Shown one piece after another: positions 25,517-34,316 of a stretch of DNA of 64,000 nucleotides. Position numbers and translations under genes: made by a program. The stretch comes from [Actinomadura] parvosata subsp. kistnae. GTDB lineage: Bacteria > Actinomycetota > Actinomycetes > Streptosporangiales > Streptosporangiaceae. Numbering within the stretch: position 1 is the first letter of the stretch; the number at the start of each line of letters is the position of its first letter. The notes below the pieces were generated by a model. It did not search any database, was not told where the DNA came from, and saw nothing but the letters and a program-made list of their open reading frames with translations. The stretch is taken from the NCBI RefSeq assembly GCF_900323885.1, contig NZ_OOHJ01000030.1:806001-870000 (forward strand), written 5' to 3'.

Positions 25517-25573
25517 GCCCAGCACTGTAGGAACGGCGCCGCCCCGCCCGGCACGCCCGAAAGTCCAGCTCAC

Positions 25574-25593
25574 CCCCTGACTTTCGTCAGGGG
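25574..25593. promoter_or_regulatory. inverted repeat between divergent genes
   Basis: A perfect 7-bp dyad, CCCCTGA-CTTTCG-TCAGGGG, lies between the lipase and SRPBCC genes, 31 bases before the SRPBCC start. It could be an operator or a small hairpin in a leader. No matching regulator is adjacent. Confidence 0.45.
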
Positions 25594-25623
25594 TCGCACG
25601 GACTCGCGCCCTATCATCGCCGG

Positions 25624-26058
25624 GTGATCGAGCTTCAGGAATCCCGGGAGATCGCCTGCCCGGCCGCCCGCGTGTGGGCGGTCGTCGCCGACTACGGTCA
25701 GGATCCGCGCTGGCGCGAGGGTGTCGAGACGATGGTGCCGAGCCCCGAGGGGATCGTCGGGGTGGGCACGACCACCGCCGAGGTGATGCGGTTCGCGGGA
25801 CGGACCTACCGCAACGGGGGCGAGGTCGTCCGGGTGGAGCCGGGGCGCTCGTTCGGGTGGCGCACCACGTCCGGGATCGACGCCGAGGGCGGCCGGCTGG
25901 TCGAGCCGCTCGGCGCGGACCGGTGCCGCTTCACCTTCCAGGTGCGCGTCACCCCGCGCGCGACCTCCGAGCGGCTGCTGGAGCCGGTGCTGAGGTGGTT
26001 GTTGCGGCGCTCGATCCGCGCCGACCTCCGCCGGCTGGCCGCTCTGTGCGGCTCGTGA
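25624..26058 (+). CDS. SRPBCC (START-like) family protein
   Basis: A 144-residue polyketide cyclase/START-type fold. It opens with IELQESREIACPAARVWAVVADY, has W-R-E-G-V after the first helix, and ends in the long C-terminal helix (SERLLEPVLRWLLRRSIRADLRRLAALC). Such proteins bind small hydrophobic ligands. The GTG start has no clear ribosome site, so the transcript may be nearly leaderless. Ligand and role are unknown. Confidence 0.8.
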   Translation: MIELQESREIACPAARVWAVVADYGQDPRWREGVETMVPSPEGIVGVGTTTAEVMRFAGRTYRNGGEVVRVEPGRSFGWRTTSGIDAEGGRLVEPLGADRCRFTFQVRVTPRATSERLLEPVLRWLLRRSIRADLRRLAALCGS

Positions 26059-26126
26059 CGGCGAACGGACGCGGACGTCCGCGACGTACCGGGTGACGTC
26101 GCCGCCGCCCTGCGCCGTCCTGGAGG

Positions 26127-26699
26127 TCAGGAGGGGTCGCGGGTCAGGGCCAGCAGCTCGCGTAGCACGTCCTCGGCGAGGTCGGTGAGGGAGCGCCGCT
26201 CGTCCTCGCGCAGCCAGCGGATGAACGCGACCTTGAACACGGTGACGCCCGACTCCGCCGCCAGGGTGGCGGCGAGGTCGTCCACGCCTCGCGCGCGCAG
26301 GGCGTCCGCGAGCGCCGCGGCGAGGCTGGCGAGCTTGTGCCGCTCGCGTTCCTGCAGCGCCGGGTTCTGGTCGATGACGGCCTGCCGGCTGCGCGAATGG
26401 GGGCGGCGCTCGTCCGGGAAGGAGGACGTCGCCGAGCGCAGCGCGGAGGCGACGATCTCCATCGGGGACGCGTCGGGCGGCGCGGCCTGCACGCCGTCGA
26501 GGAACGCCTGGGTGAACAGGTGCTGGCCGTGGAAGAGGACCTCGCGCTTGTCGCTGAAGTGGCGGAAGAAGGTGCGCTCGGTCAGGCCGACGGCCTGTGC
26601 GATCTCCGTGGCGGTCGTCTGCTCGAACCCCTGGGTCGCGAACAGGTCGAGTGCGGCCTCCTGCAGCCGTTCCGCGGCCCCGGGCTCCCAACGCGTCAT
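26127..26699 (-). CDS. TetR family transcriptional regulator
   Basis: A 190-residue TetR protein with the N-terminal helix-turn-helix RLQEAALDLFATQGFEQTT, EIAQAVGLTERTFFRHFSDK. The ATG at 26699 gives the normal family N terminus; an upstream start would add residues toward the operator. It is divergent from an epimerase gene across a perfect 36-bp palindrome. It probably represses that gene and itself. Confidence 0.87.
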   Translation of the reverse strand: MTRWEPGAAERLQEAALDLFATQGFEQTTATEIAQAVGLTERTFFRHFSDKREVLFHGQHLFTQAFLDGVQAAPPDASPMEIVASALRSATSSFPDERRPHSRSRQAVIDQNPALQERERHKLASLAAALADALRARGVDDLAATLAAESGVTVFKVAFIRWLREDERRSLTDLAEDVLRELLALTRDPS

Positions 26700-26743
26700 G
26701 CGATCAAGTCTAGTGATGACAGCGACCGACATGCGGGGGTACG

Positions 26744-26779
26744 GTGATGTCTGTGACTGACGTCAGTCACAGACATCAC
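26744..26779. promoter_or_regulatory. perfect 36-bp palindrome, TetR operator
   Basis: The left half is GTGATGTCTGTGACTGAC (26744-26761), and the right half is its exact complement (26762-26779). The core TGACTGACGTCAGTCA resembles TetR-family operators, and the length could hold two dimers. It lies between the divergent TetR and epimerase starts. Confidence 0.85.
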
Positions 26780-26831
26780 TTCCGGAAGAACGCGCTCCGC
26801 CCTGGCGGCGGTGCGCCGAAGGAGAACCCTC

Positions 26832-27731
<900 letters not shown>

Positions 27732-27820
27732 CCCCGCGGTCGTCACATCGAGGGCGCCCGCACCTGGCGCGACCCCGGACCGGCCGCCGCGCGGGCGGCG
27801 ACCGCTTCCTGGGCGTGATA

Positions 27821-27844
27821 CGTTGAATAAACGTTTACTCAACG
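27821..27844. promoter_or_regulatory. near-perfect 24-bp palindrome, TetR operator
   Basis: The sequence runs from CGTTGAATAAAC to GTTTACTCAACG. The two 12-base arms are complementary except for one position, around a TAAACGTTTA core. It ends ten bases before the TetR start codon and so is placed for autorepression of the TetR/monooxygenase operon. Confidence 0.75.
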
Positions 27845-27853
27845 AGGTGGGAA

Positions 27854-28408
27854 GTGTCCAGGACGCGAAGCGAGCAAGCGGTGTGGCGGCGGGAGCAACT
27901 GCTGGACGCGGCCCTGCGGGTGTTCGCCGACAAGGGCGTCGACGGCGCCACGGTCAAGGACGTGGCGCAGGCCGCCGAGGTGACCCCGGGCCTGCTGTAC
28001 CGCTACTTCGACAGCAAGGAGGCGATGGTGGAGACCCTGCTGGCGGAGCGGGGTTTCCTGCCGCGCCTGCGTGAGCTGCGCTCACAGGCCCGCGACAGCC
28101 GGCCGGCCGTCGTGGTGCTGACGGAGTTGCTGGCGGAGTTCGACCGGCTGCTGGCCGACAACGCCGAGCTGATGGCGGTGTTCTTCAGCGCCGCGCAGGC
28201 CCGCGCGCCGCTGGCGACGCTGGCGGCTGAGGGCCGGCGGCTCATCGGCGACTTCCTGATCGAACGCGTCGCCGCCGGCGAGCTGCGCCCGCACGACACG
28301 GCCACGGCGGCCCGCACCCTGTTCGCCGCCGTCGCCGTCAACCGGCGGCTGGGCACCCCCATCGACGTCGCGGCCCTGGTCGGGCTGCTGTTCCCGGAAG
28401 AAGGATGA
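27854..28408 (+). CDS. TetR family transcriptional regulator
   Basis: A 184-residue TetR protein. The helix-turn-helix is REQLLDAALRVFADKG, DVAQAAEVTPGLLYRYFDSK. The GTG start follows GAGGTGGGA. Its stop is one base before the ATG of the FAD monooxygenase, so the two are co-transcribed and translationally coupled. The upstream TAAACGTTTA palindrome is probably its operator. Confidence 0.88.
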   Translation: MSRTRSEQAVWRREQLLDAALRVFADKGVDGATVKDVAQAAEVTPGLLYRYFDSKEAMVETLLAERGFLPRLRELRSQARDSRPAVVVLTELLAEFDRLLADNAELMAVFFSAAQARAPLATLAAEGRRLIGDFLIERVAAGELRPHDTATAARTLFAAVAVNRRLGTPIDVAALVGLLFPEEG

Positions 28409-28409
28409 G

Positions 28410-29603
28410 ATGCGCGCACAGTGCTGTGTCGTCGGAGGCGGGCCCGCGGGCATGATGGCCGGGCTGCTGCTGGCCCGCCAGGGCGTGGAGGTGGTGGTGC
28501 TGGAGAAGCACGCGGACTTCCTGCGTGACTTCCGCGGCGACACCGTCCACCCCTCCACCCTGCAGCTGTTCGCCGAGCTGGGCTGGATCGAGGAGTTCCT
28601 GGACCTCCCGCACACGAGGATGCCGCAGGTGACGGTCAACATGGGCGGCCGCGACGTCACCTTCGCCGACTTCACCCGGCTGAACGTGCGCTGCCCGTAC
28701 ATCGCGTTCATGCCGCAGTGGGACGTGCTGGACTTCCTGGCCGCCAAGGCCGCCGCGTACCCGTCCTTCCGGTTGCTGCGCCGCGCCCGCGCCACGGACC
28801 TGATCCCCGAGCGGGGGCGGGTGACCGGCGTCCTGGCCGACACCGCCGACGGCCCGCTGGAGGTGCGGGCCGACCTGGTGATCGGCGCCGACGGCCGCCA
28901 CTCCACCGTACGCGACCGCGCCGGCCTCACCCCCGTCGGCTCCTCGCCTCCCATGGACGTCTTGTGGTTCCACCTCCCCCGCCACCCTCAGGACCACGTG
29001 CCCTTCTTCCAGGGCGGCAAGGGGGCGCTGATCTCCATCGACCGCGGCGACTACTGGCAGCTCGCCTACGCGATCCCGGCCGGCGCGTTCGCCGAGCTCA
29101 AGGCCGCCGGGCTGCCCGCGTTCCGCGAGCGGGTGGCACACCTGGCGCCCGCCCTGCGCGACCGCGTCGAGCACCTCGGCGACTGGGCGGCGGTGCACCA
29201 TCTGAGCGTGCGCGTGGACCGGCTGCCGCGCTGGCACCGGCCGGGGCTGCTGTGCATCGGTGACGCCGCCCACGCCATGTCGCCCGCCGGCGGCGTCGGC
29301 ATCAACCTGGCCGTGCAGGACGCGGTGGCCACCGCCAACCTGCTGGGCCCGCTCCTCGCCCGGGGCGGCACCCCCGAAGACGCCGACCTGGCCCGGGTGC
29401 AGGCGCGCAGGGAACGCGCCGCGCGGATCACCCAGGCCTTCCAGCTCGGCATCCTGCGCGACCTCTACCCCAAGGACCTGGGCGACGACACGACCGGGCA
29501 CGTGCCCCCGATCTTCACCGCGTTCCGCACGCTGCCGCCGCTGCGCCACCTTCTCGGACGTTTCATCGGCCTGGGCGTCCGTCCCGAGCACATCGCCGCG
29601 TAA
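28410..29603 (+). CDS. FAD-dependent monooxygenase (PHBH fold)
   Basis: A 397-residue class A flavin monooxygenase. The three hallmark motifs are present: GGGPAGM (GxGxxG, residues 9-15), VIGADGRHSTVR (DG motif) and LLCIGDAAHAMSPAGGVGINLA (GD motif, written here as adjacent segments LLCIGDAAHA and MSPAGGVGIN). It hydroxylates an aromatic or polyketide-like substrate with NAD(P)H and oxygen. Pairing with a TetR sensor is typical of detoxifying or antibiotic-modifying monooxygenases, but the substrate cannot be named. Confidence 0.87.
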   Translation: MRAQCCVVGGGPAGMMAGLLLARQGVEVVVLEKHADFLRDFRGDTVHPSTLQLFAELGWIEEFLDLPHTRMPQVTVNMGGRDVTFADFTRLNVRCPYIAFMPQWDVLDFLAAKAAAYPSFRLLRRARATDLIPERGRVTGVLADTADGPLEVRADLVIGADGRHSTVRDRAGLTPVGSSPPMDVLWFHLPRHPQDHVPFFQGGKGALISIDRGDYWQLAYAIPAGAFAELKAAGLPAFRERVAHLAPALRDRVEHLGDWAAVHHLSVRVDRLPRWHRPGLLCIGDAAHAMSPAGGVGINLAVQDAVATANLLGPLLARGGTPEDADLARVQARRERAARITQAFQLGILRDLYPKDLGDDTTGHVPPIFTAFRTLPPLRHLLGRFIGLGVRPEHIAA

Positions 29604-29667
29604 GAGGGCCGTGATGGAGCTGCGGGCCCGCCCCGCCTCCGTCATCGCCGGCTGAGCACGGTGCTGC

Positions 29668-30789
29668 TCAAGGGCAGGCGGGTGTGACGTCGCCGGAGCG
29701 TGCCCGGATCGCGCTGGTGGCGCGTTCGATCGTCTCGCTCGGGTACGGCGTCGTCCTGCTGGTGCCGTAGAAATCCCAGTAGAAGGCGTTCAGGGCCGCC
29801 GCGACGGGCGCGTACCGGCGGATGATCGTGGCGGCGGCCGGCGGGGCGCCGGTCGGGTCCGCGCCCGCCGCGCACGCGCGGATGTAGTCGTTGCGGGGCC
29901 GCTGTTTGCCGTCCGGCGGCGTCGGCACTCCGCAGACGTGGGTGACGAGCCAGTTGACCAGGCGCGTCATCGCGTAGGCGAGGTCGTGGGTGCGGTTGCG
30001 GCGCAGGAAGCCGCGCTCCTGCTCGGACAGGTCGAAGCGGGAGGAGGTCGCGAGGCCGAGGTCGGCGAGGTAGAGGCGGTCGCCGTCGGTGAGGATGTTG
30101 CCGAAGTGGCCGTCGAAGTGCATCAGCTCCTGGCCGTTCATGAAGGCCACGTCGGTGAGCAGGCGCGACTCGACCATGGCGATCGCCTCGGTCGCGGCGT
30201 CGTGGCCGGCGGCGAGTTGCGCGGCGAGCCAGGTGTCGAGGGTGTGCGGGATGTACTCCTGGAACAGCACGATGCTCGCCGACGCGCGGGCGAGGGCGTG
30301 CAGCCGGTCCCCCACCGCCGCGGATCCGTCCCAGTAGCGGACGGCCGCCTCGACGTCGGCGTGCTCGCCGGTCGGCGGCGGCGCTCCCGGCAGCACCCGC
30401 CAGTGGTACAGCAGCGGGAAGGCGGCGCCGCGGCCGGTCAGGACCCAGGTGGTCGTCATGACGCTCGCCGCCAGCTCGCGCCAGGCGCCGAAGCCGGGCG
30501 AGCCGATGGCGGCGATGCCGTACTGGCAGAACGGCGGCAGCCCGAACAGGTTCGCGGTGGACATCACGTTGCCCGGGCGGCGTTCGAGGTCGGTCAGGGG
30601 GATGCGCTTGGCGAAGACGGGCACGCCGCCGACGTCGAGCAGTGCCGAGGTGCCGCCGATGCCGGAGCCCAGGGGCCGCGCCCGCGCCAGCGCCTCGCCG
30701 AGCCGCCGGTCGCTGTGCAGCGCGAGCGCGCTCGCGACGTCGCCGTACCTGCTGATTCGCGCGCGCGGAGACATGTCTTGCTGGTCCAA
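29668..30789 (-). CDS. protein-kinase-like fold protein
   Basis: A 373-residue protein with the kinase-fold residues in order. They are a glycine loop (GSGIGGTSALL, 41-51), Lys61 in VFAKRIP, the catalytic loop HFDGHFGN (Asp226, Asn231) and Asp243 in LADLGLA, in place of DFG. It may phosphorylate a small molecule or a protein, or act as a pseudokinase. The start is TTG at 30789 with AGGGTG upstream, or ATG at 30774. It lies 39 bases after the FAD oxidase gene and so is probably last in the queC-queD-folE-oxidase transcript. Confidence 0.7.
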   Translation of the reverse strand: MDQQDMSPRARISRYGDVASALALHSDRRLGEALARARPLGSGIGGTSALLDVGGVPVFAKRIPLTDLERRPGNVMSTANLFGLPPFCQYGIAAIGSPGFGAWRELAASVMTTTWVLTGRGAAFPLLYHWRVLPGAPPPTGEHADVEAAVRYWDGSAAVGDRLHALARASASIVLFQEYIPHTLDTWLAAQLAAGHDAATEAIAMVESRLLTDVAFMNGQELMHFDGHFGNILTDGDRLYLADLGLATSSRFDLSEQERGFLRRNRTHDLAYAMTRLVNWLVTHVCGVPTPPDGKQRPRNDYIRACAAGADPTGAPPAAATIIRRYAPVAAALNAFYWDFYGTSRTTPYPSETIERATSAIRARSGDVTPACP

Positions 30790-30828
30790 CGGCGGGCACC
30801 CTTCGTGATCGGCTTCGCGGGGTAGACG

Positions 30829-32202
30829 CTACCCCGCGTCCGGCTCGTAGCGGCCCGGCGCGAGCACCCCCCGCGGGTCGAACAGCTCCTTCAACCGGCC
30901 GAGCACCTCGGGCGGGCCGCCGGCGGTCATGTGGTCGACATCCAGCCGGTACGGCAGCCAGCCGTGCTCGGCGAACCGGCGGTGCAGCAGGCCCAGCGCC
31001 TGGTGGGCACGGGCCGCCCCGGTCTTGGGGAACAGGCACGACACCGCGAGGTCGATCACGTCGCCGGAGATGGCGTTGACGGTGGCCTGCCAGCGCGTGC
31101 CGGTCTCGGCGCCCACCTGGCGCACCAGCGTCCGCGCCCGGGCGACCGCCGCGCCCCGGAACGGCAGCAGCGGCAGGAAGAACAGGTAGCCGGTGCCGGG
31201 GTTGGCGTCGACGCCGCCCGACGTCGTGCCGAACCAGTCACGCAGCACCGCCTCGTTCCCGCCCGGGTCGCCGCCGAGGCAGCGGCGCAGCTGGTCGGGC
31301 AGCTGCTCGCCGCCCGGGTGCGCGCACACGTCGTCGAACAGGCCGCTGCCGCCGGCCCGGCGCAGCAGCAGGTCGCGGGCGAGCGCGGCCAGCTCGGGGT
31401 CGCCGTCCACGCAGCAGTACGCGGTGCACTCCTCGGAGTCGCCCGACTGGTAGATCTTCAGCACCCCGCCGACCAGCCGCTGCCCCCGGTAGTCGCGCAG
31501 CTCGTCCACGACCTCGGCCAGCCGGCCCGCGCCGAAGCGGAGCCGTACCAGGTGCAGGGCGCGCGGCCTGGGCAGCAGCCGGATCACCGCGGCGGTCACC
31601 ACGCCGAAGCTCGACTGCGCGAACAGCGGCATCAGCGCGGGGCCCACCTCGTGCCGGTACGGCACCACCCGTCCCTGCCCGTCGGGCCAGCTCCCCAGCC
31701 GCAGCAGCCGGCCGTCGGCCAGCACCACCTCGAGCCCGGCCACGTCCTCGCAGCGCTGGCGGCGCAGCCCGACGCCCCGCTCCAGCGCGTTGCCCACGAT
31801 GCTGGTGTGCGCGGAGGAGGCGGTGACGTTCAGCATGTACGCGCTGCCAGCGAGCAGCCCCGCCAGCCGGCCCTGGGTGACGCCCGGCTCCACCACGGCG
31901 GCTCCGACGTCCAGGTCGAGGTGGCGGACCCGGTCGAGCCGCCGCAGATCGAGCAGCACGGCGCCGTCGCGGACCGGCTCGCGCGAGCCCAGCCCCCAGT
32001 TGTGCCCCGTGCTGAGGGGGTGGAGCGTCACGCCGGGGACGGCCGTGCGCAGGATGGCCCGGACCTGCTCCACGTCGGCGGGGCGGAGGGTGCCGAGCAC
32101 CCGCCGTGTCCGGAACATGCCGACGTTGGCGCCCGTGTCCGCCTGGCCCGTCGCTCCTAGCCGGTGACTCCATTCGCGCAGCCAGCGTTCCGCCTCGCTC
32201 AC
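30829..32202 (-). CDS. VAO/PCMH-type FAD-binding oxidoreductase
   Basis: A 457-residue flavoprotein of the vanillyl-alcohol oxidase/4-cresol dehydrogenase superfamily. The FAD-binding part has HPLSTGHNWGLGS (pyrophosphate loop), VVEPGVTQGRLAGLL and SIVGNALERGVG. The C-terminal half is the substrate cap, ending LFDPRGVLAPGRY. No Cys stands in the berberine-bridge position I would expect for bicovalent FAD. The gene lies between folE and the kinase-like gene on one strand. The 126-base gap from folE holds an inverted repeat and AT-rich bases, so it may also have its own promoter. Confidence 0.83.
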   Translation of the reverse strand: MSEAERWLREWSHRLGATGQADTGANVGMFRTRRVLGTLRPADVEQVRAILRTAVPGVTLHPLSTGHNWGLGSREPVRDGAVLLDLRRLDRVRHLDLDVGAAVVEPGVTQGRLAGLLAGSAYMLNVTASSAHTSIVGNALERGVGLRRQRCEDVAGLEVVLADGRLLRLGSWPDGQGRVVPYRHEVGPALMPLFAQSSFGVVTAAVIRLLPRPRALHLVRLRFGAGRLAEVVDELRDYRGQRLVGGVLKIYQSGDSEECTAYCCVDGDPELAALARDLLLRRAGGSGLFDDVCAHPGGEQLPDQLRRCLGGDPGGNEAVLRDWFGTTSGGVDANPGTGYLFFLPLLPFRGAAVARARTLVRQVGAETGTRWQATVNAISGDVIDLAVSCLFPKTGAARAHQALGLLHRRFAEHGWLPYRLDVDHMTAGGPPEVLGRLKELFDPRGVLAPGRYEPDAG

Positions 32203-32256
32203 GCCTGGTGCTCCTCTTCTCCCGGGTCGCTATGCCTGCCGTTTTCCTACGGGGAG

Positions 32257-32276
32257 TGTTCGATCGACTACGAACA
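32257..32276. promoter_or_regulatory. inverted repeat upstream of FAD oxidase
   Basis: TGTTCG-ATCGACTA-CGAACA is a perfect 6-bp dyad with an 8-base spacer, inside an AT-richer stretch between the folE stop and the oxidase start. It may be an operator for a separate promoter of the oxidase and kinase-like genes. Confidence 0.4.
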
Positions 32277-32328
32277 GGTATCGTACGAGTATGCCGGCCG
32301 TACTCGGCCACGGCTGCGGGCGGCGAGG

Positions 32329-32913
32329 TCAGGCCCGGCACAGGCCCATGAAGTCCCTGCGGGCCAGCGTGTCGCGCTCGAAGACGCCCTTGAGGTGCAG
32401 GGTCGTCATCTTCGCTCCCGCCGCCCGCACGCCGCGCAGCGTCATGCAGGAGTGCTCGGCGACGACCTGGCAGGCCGCCCCCATGCAGTCGAGCCGGGTG
32501 GACAGGCTCTCGACGATCTGCTCGCCGAGCCGCTCCTGCACCTGCGGCCGGGCGGCGAAGCCCTGCGCCATGCGGGCCAGCTTGGACAGCCCCACGATGG
32601 GCGCGCCCGGCGACGGCAGGTAGGCGACGGTCATGCTGCCGGTGAAGGGCAGCAGGTGATGCTCGCACAGCGAGATGAACGGCAGGTCCGTGACCGCGAT
32701 GACGCCCGACTGCGCGGACTCGGCGGGGAAGGTGACCTCCAGGTGCCGGCCGGGGTCCTCGCGCATCCCGGCGGTCAGCTCGTACAGGGCCGACACGAGC
32801 CGGGCGGGGGTGTCGGCGAGGCCGGGGGTGTCCAGGGGCAGGCCGAGCGCGGCCATCAGCCGGCGGGCGTGCGCCGGGGCCTGGTCGATGGCGACGGCCT
32901 TCTCGATCGTCAT
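32329..32913 (-). CDS. folE: GTP cyclohydrolase I
   Basis: A 194-residue GTP cyclohydrolase I, which converts GTP to 7,8-dihydroneopterin triphosphate, the first step of both folate and 7-deazaguanine synthesis. Diagnostic motifs are LCEHHLLPFTG (zinc and GTP binding), VGLSKLAR and HSCMTLRGVR (residue pairs around the second Cys/His). The ATG overlaps the queD stop by ATGA. Sitting in an operon with queD and queC, it is probably a pathway-dedicated copy; a separate folate-operon copy would be expected elsewhere in the genome. Confidence 0.93.
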   Translation of the reverse strand: MTIEKAVAIDQAPAHARRLMAALGLPLDTPGLADTPARLVSALYELTAGMREDPGRHLEVTFPAESAQSGVIAVTDLPFISLCEHHLLPFTGSMTVAYLPSPGAPIVGLSKLARMAQGFAARPQVQERLGEQIVESLSTRLDCMGAACQVVAEHSCMTLRGVRAAGAKMTTLHLKGVFERDTLARRDFMGLCRA

Positions 32914-33404
32914 GACGCCGCTCGCCTGAGCGAGGGATCGCGCCGGCCGTCGCCTGGCACGTACTCGGCCGCGTTGACGTGGGTCTCCGTCACCCGGACC
33001 CGGCCGACCCGCGCGCCCGCCGCGCGCTCGCGTCCGTCCAGGATCGCCTCGGACGCCCTGGCCAGCAGCACCGCGACCGCCTCCACCGTGGGATGGGGCA
33101 GGTCGCGGACGTAGGGGGCCTGGCCGAACAGGTAGACCTTGCTGCCGTGCGCGGCCAGCAGCGGCGCGAGCGGGTCGTCGGCGCCCAGCATGGCGCCGTG
33201 GTCGAGGTGCGCGTCGATGAACGCGCGCAACTCCTTCTTGAACGGGCCGAACTCGACGATGGTCTGGTCCGCGCTCAGCTCCTCCGCCTCGACCACGACC
33301 TCGGCCCACCACGAGTGGCCGTGCAGGCTGTGGCACTTGCCGCCCAGATGGGGCAGCCGGTGAGCGGTCTCGAAATTATGGCGGACCCGGATCCGATGCG
33401 TCAT
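32910..33404 (-). CDS. queD: 6-carboxytetrahydropterin synthase QueD
   Basis: A 164-residue member of the PTPS/QueD family, which turns dihydroneopterin triphosphate into 6-carboxy-5,6,7,8-tetrahydropterin. The zinc site is His15 (FETAH) with CHSLHGHSW, which also supplies the catalytic Cys. The C-terminal pterin anchor is VTETHVNAAEY. I chose ATG at 33404, with GAGAGG upstream; TTG at 33407 would add one residue. It overlaps queC by 29 bases and folE by 4, so the three are tightly coupled. Confidence 0.9.
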   Translation of the reverse strand: MTHRIRVRHNFETAHRLPHLGGKCHSLHGHSWWAEVVVEAEELSADQTIVEFGPFKKELRAFIDAHLDHGAMLGADDPLAPLLAAHGSKVYLFGQAPYVRDLPHPTVEAVAVLLARASEAILDGRERAAGARVGRVRVTETHVNAAEYVPGDGRRDPSLRRAAS

Positions 33405-34122
33405 CAAGCGCCTCTCTGTCGTAGTGGGTCGGGTCGGGGGTGGCGCTGCGGGCGTACGCGCTCCTGCGGGTCATGCACGCGATGCAGGTGCCGCAGTGGA
33501 CGGGACCGTCGAGGTAGCAGGTCCAGCTCTTGTGCATGGGCGCGCCCAGGCGCGCGCCGTAGGCGACGATGTCCTCCTTCTGCATGCTGATGAACGGCAC
33601 CTCGATCCGCGGGGTGTGGAACCCCCGGGAGGCCAGCCGCACCATCTCCTGGTACGCCTCGAAGAAGTCGGGCCGGCCGTCGGGCATGGGGTAGCCCTCG
33701 CGGGTGTGGTGCACGCCGAGCGCCACCACCTCGGCCTGGCGGGCCGTGGCGACGGCGACGGCCATGTCGAGGATGAAGGCGTTGCGATTGGGGATGGTGA
33801 TCGAGCGCAGCGCGGCGTCGGAGGGGACCAGCGTCGGCACCTGCTCGTCGGGGTCGGTCAGCGAGCACCCGGTCAGCAGGGGGCTCAGGCCGGTGATCGT
33901 CACCGTGTGGTGCTCGGCCTCCAGGTCGGCGGCCACGTCCGCGCCGGCCGCGAGCTCGGGTGCGCGGTGCCGCTGGCCGTAGTCGAAGGAGAGCAGCAGC
34001 AGCCGGTGCGTCCTCGCGTAGTGGACGGCCAGCACCGTGGAGTCGAGCCCGCCGGAGAAGAGCACGACGGCCAGGGGCGCGGGGGTGCCGTCAGGACGGG
34101 GAGCGGATCGGGGAAGCCTCAC
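33376..34122 (-). CDS. queC: 7-cyano-7-deazaguanine synthase QueC
   Basis: A 248-residue QueC, which uses ATP and ammonia to make preQ0 from 7-carboxy-7-deazaguanine. The PP-loop is SGGLDST (about 24-30). The zinc-binding cluster near the C terminus is CYLDGPVHCGTCIACMTRR (Cys x4). Other family stretches are NRNAFILDMA and GVHHTREGYPMPD. The start is GTG. It is first in the operon. QueE, the enzyme that should supply its substrate, is not encoded in this window. Confidence 0.93.
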   Translation of the reverse strand: MRLPRSAPRPDGTPAPLAVVLFSGGLDSTVLAVHYARTHRLLLLSFDYGQRHRAPELAAGADVAADLEAEHHTVTITGLSPLLTGCSLTDPDEQVPTLVPSDAALRSITIPNRNAFILDMAVAVATARQAEVVALGVHHTREGYPMPDGRPDFFEAYQEMVRLASRGFHTPRIEVPFISMQKEDIVAYGARLGAPMHKSWTCYLDGPVHCGTCIACMTRRSAYARSATPDPTHYDREALDDASDPGPP

Positions 34123-34316
34123 ATCCCCACTCTAAGTAATCGAACAATAACAGAGAGTTACGGATCCGACAGATTGGCGTCACTGTCAGCAATCAAAGGC
34201 TCACCCGAGAACGCGGCCGGCCCCGTTGCCGAGCGAGATATCTTTCATCGCCGCCCCGCACCTTGGTTGAATACTTTCACCCCTGCTTCCCCTCAACCCC
34301 CCGGAGGGAACAGCTC
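34123..34316. promoter_or_regulatory. divergent promoter region between queC and M23 gene
   Basis: This 194-base gap is clearly more AT-rich than the rest of the window (for example TAAGTAATCGAACAATAA near 34135). It must hold the promoters of queC (leftward) and of the M23 peptidase gene (rightward). I could not recognise a preQ1-type riboswitch fold by eye. Confidence 0.5.

Noticed and set aside
26744..26779. 36-bp palindrome as a transposon end or attachment site
   Set aside because: No second copy, target duplication or recombinase is present. Its place between divergent TetR and target genes fits an operator.
29668..30789. Kinase-like gene as an aminoglycoside phosphotransferase
   Set aside because: The general fold motifs fit, but the surroundings and the sequence around the catalytic loop do not show the APH signature. 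I kept the broader kinase-like call.
34123..34316. preQ1/preQ0 riboswitch upstream of queC
   Set aside because: The region is AT-rich, but I could not find the short hairpin plus A-rich pseudoknot tail in the proper orientation. A covariance-model search would settle it.
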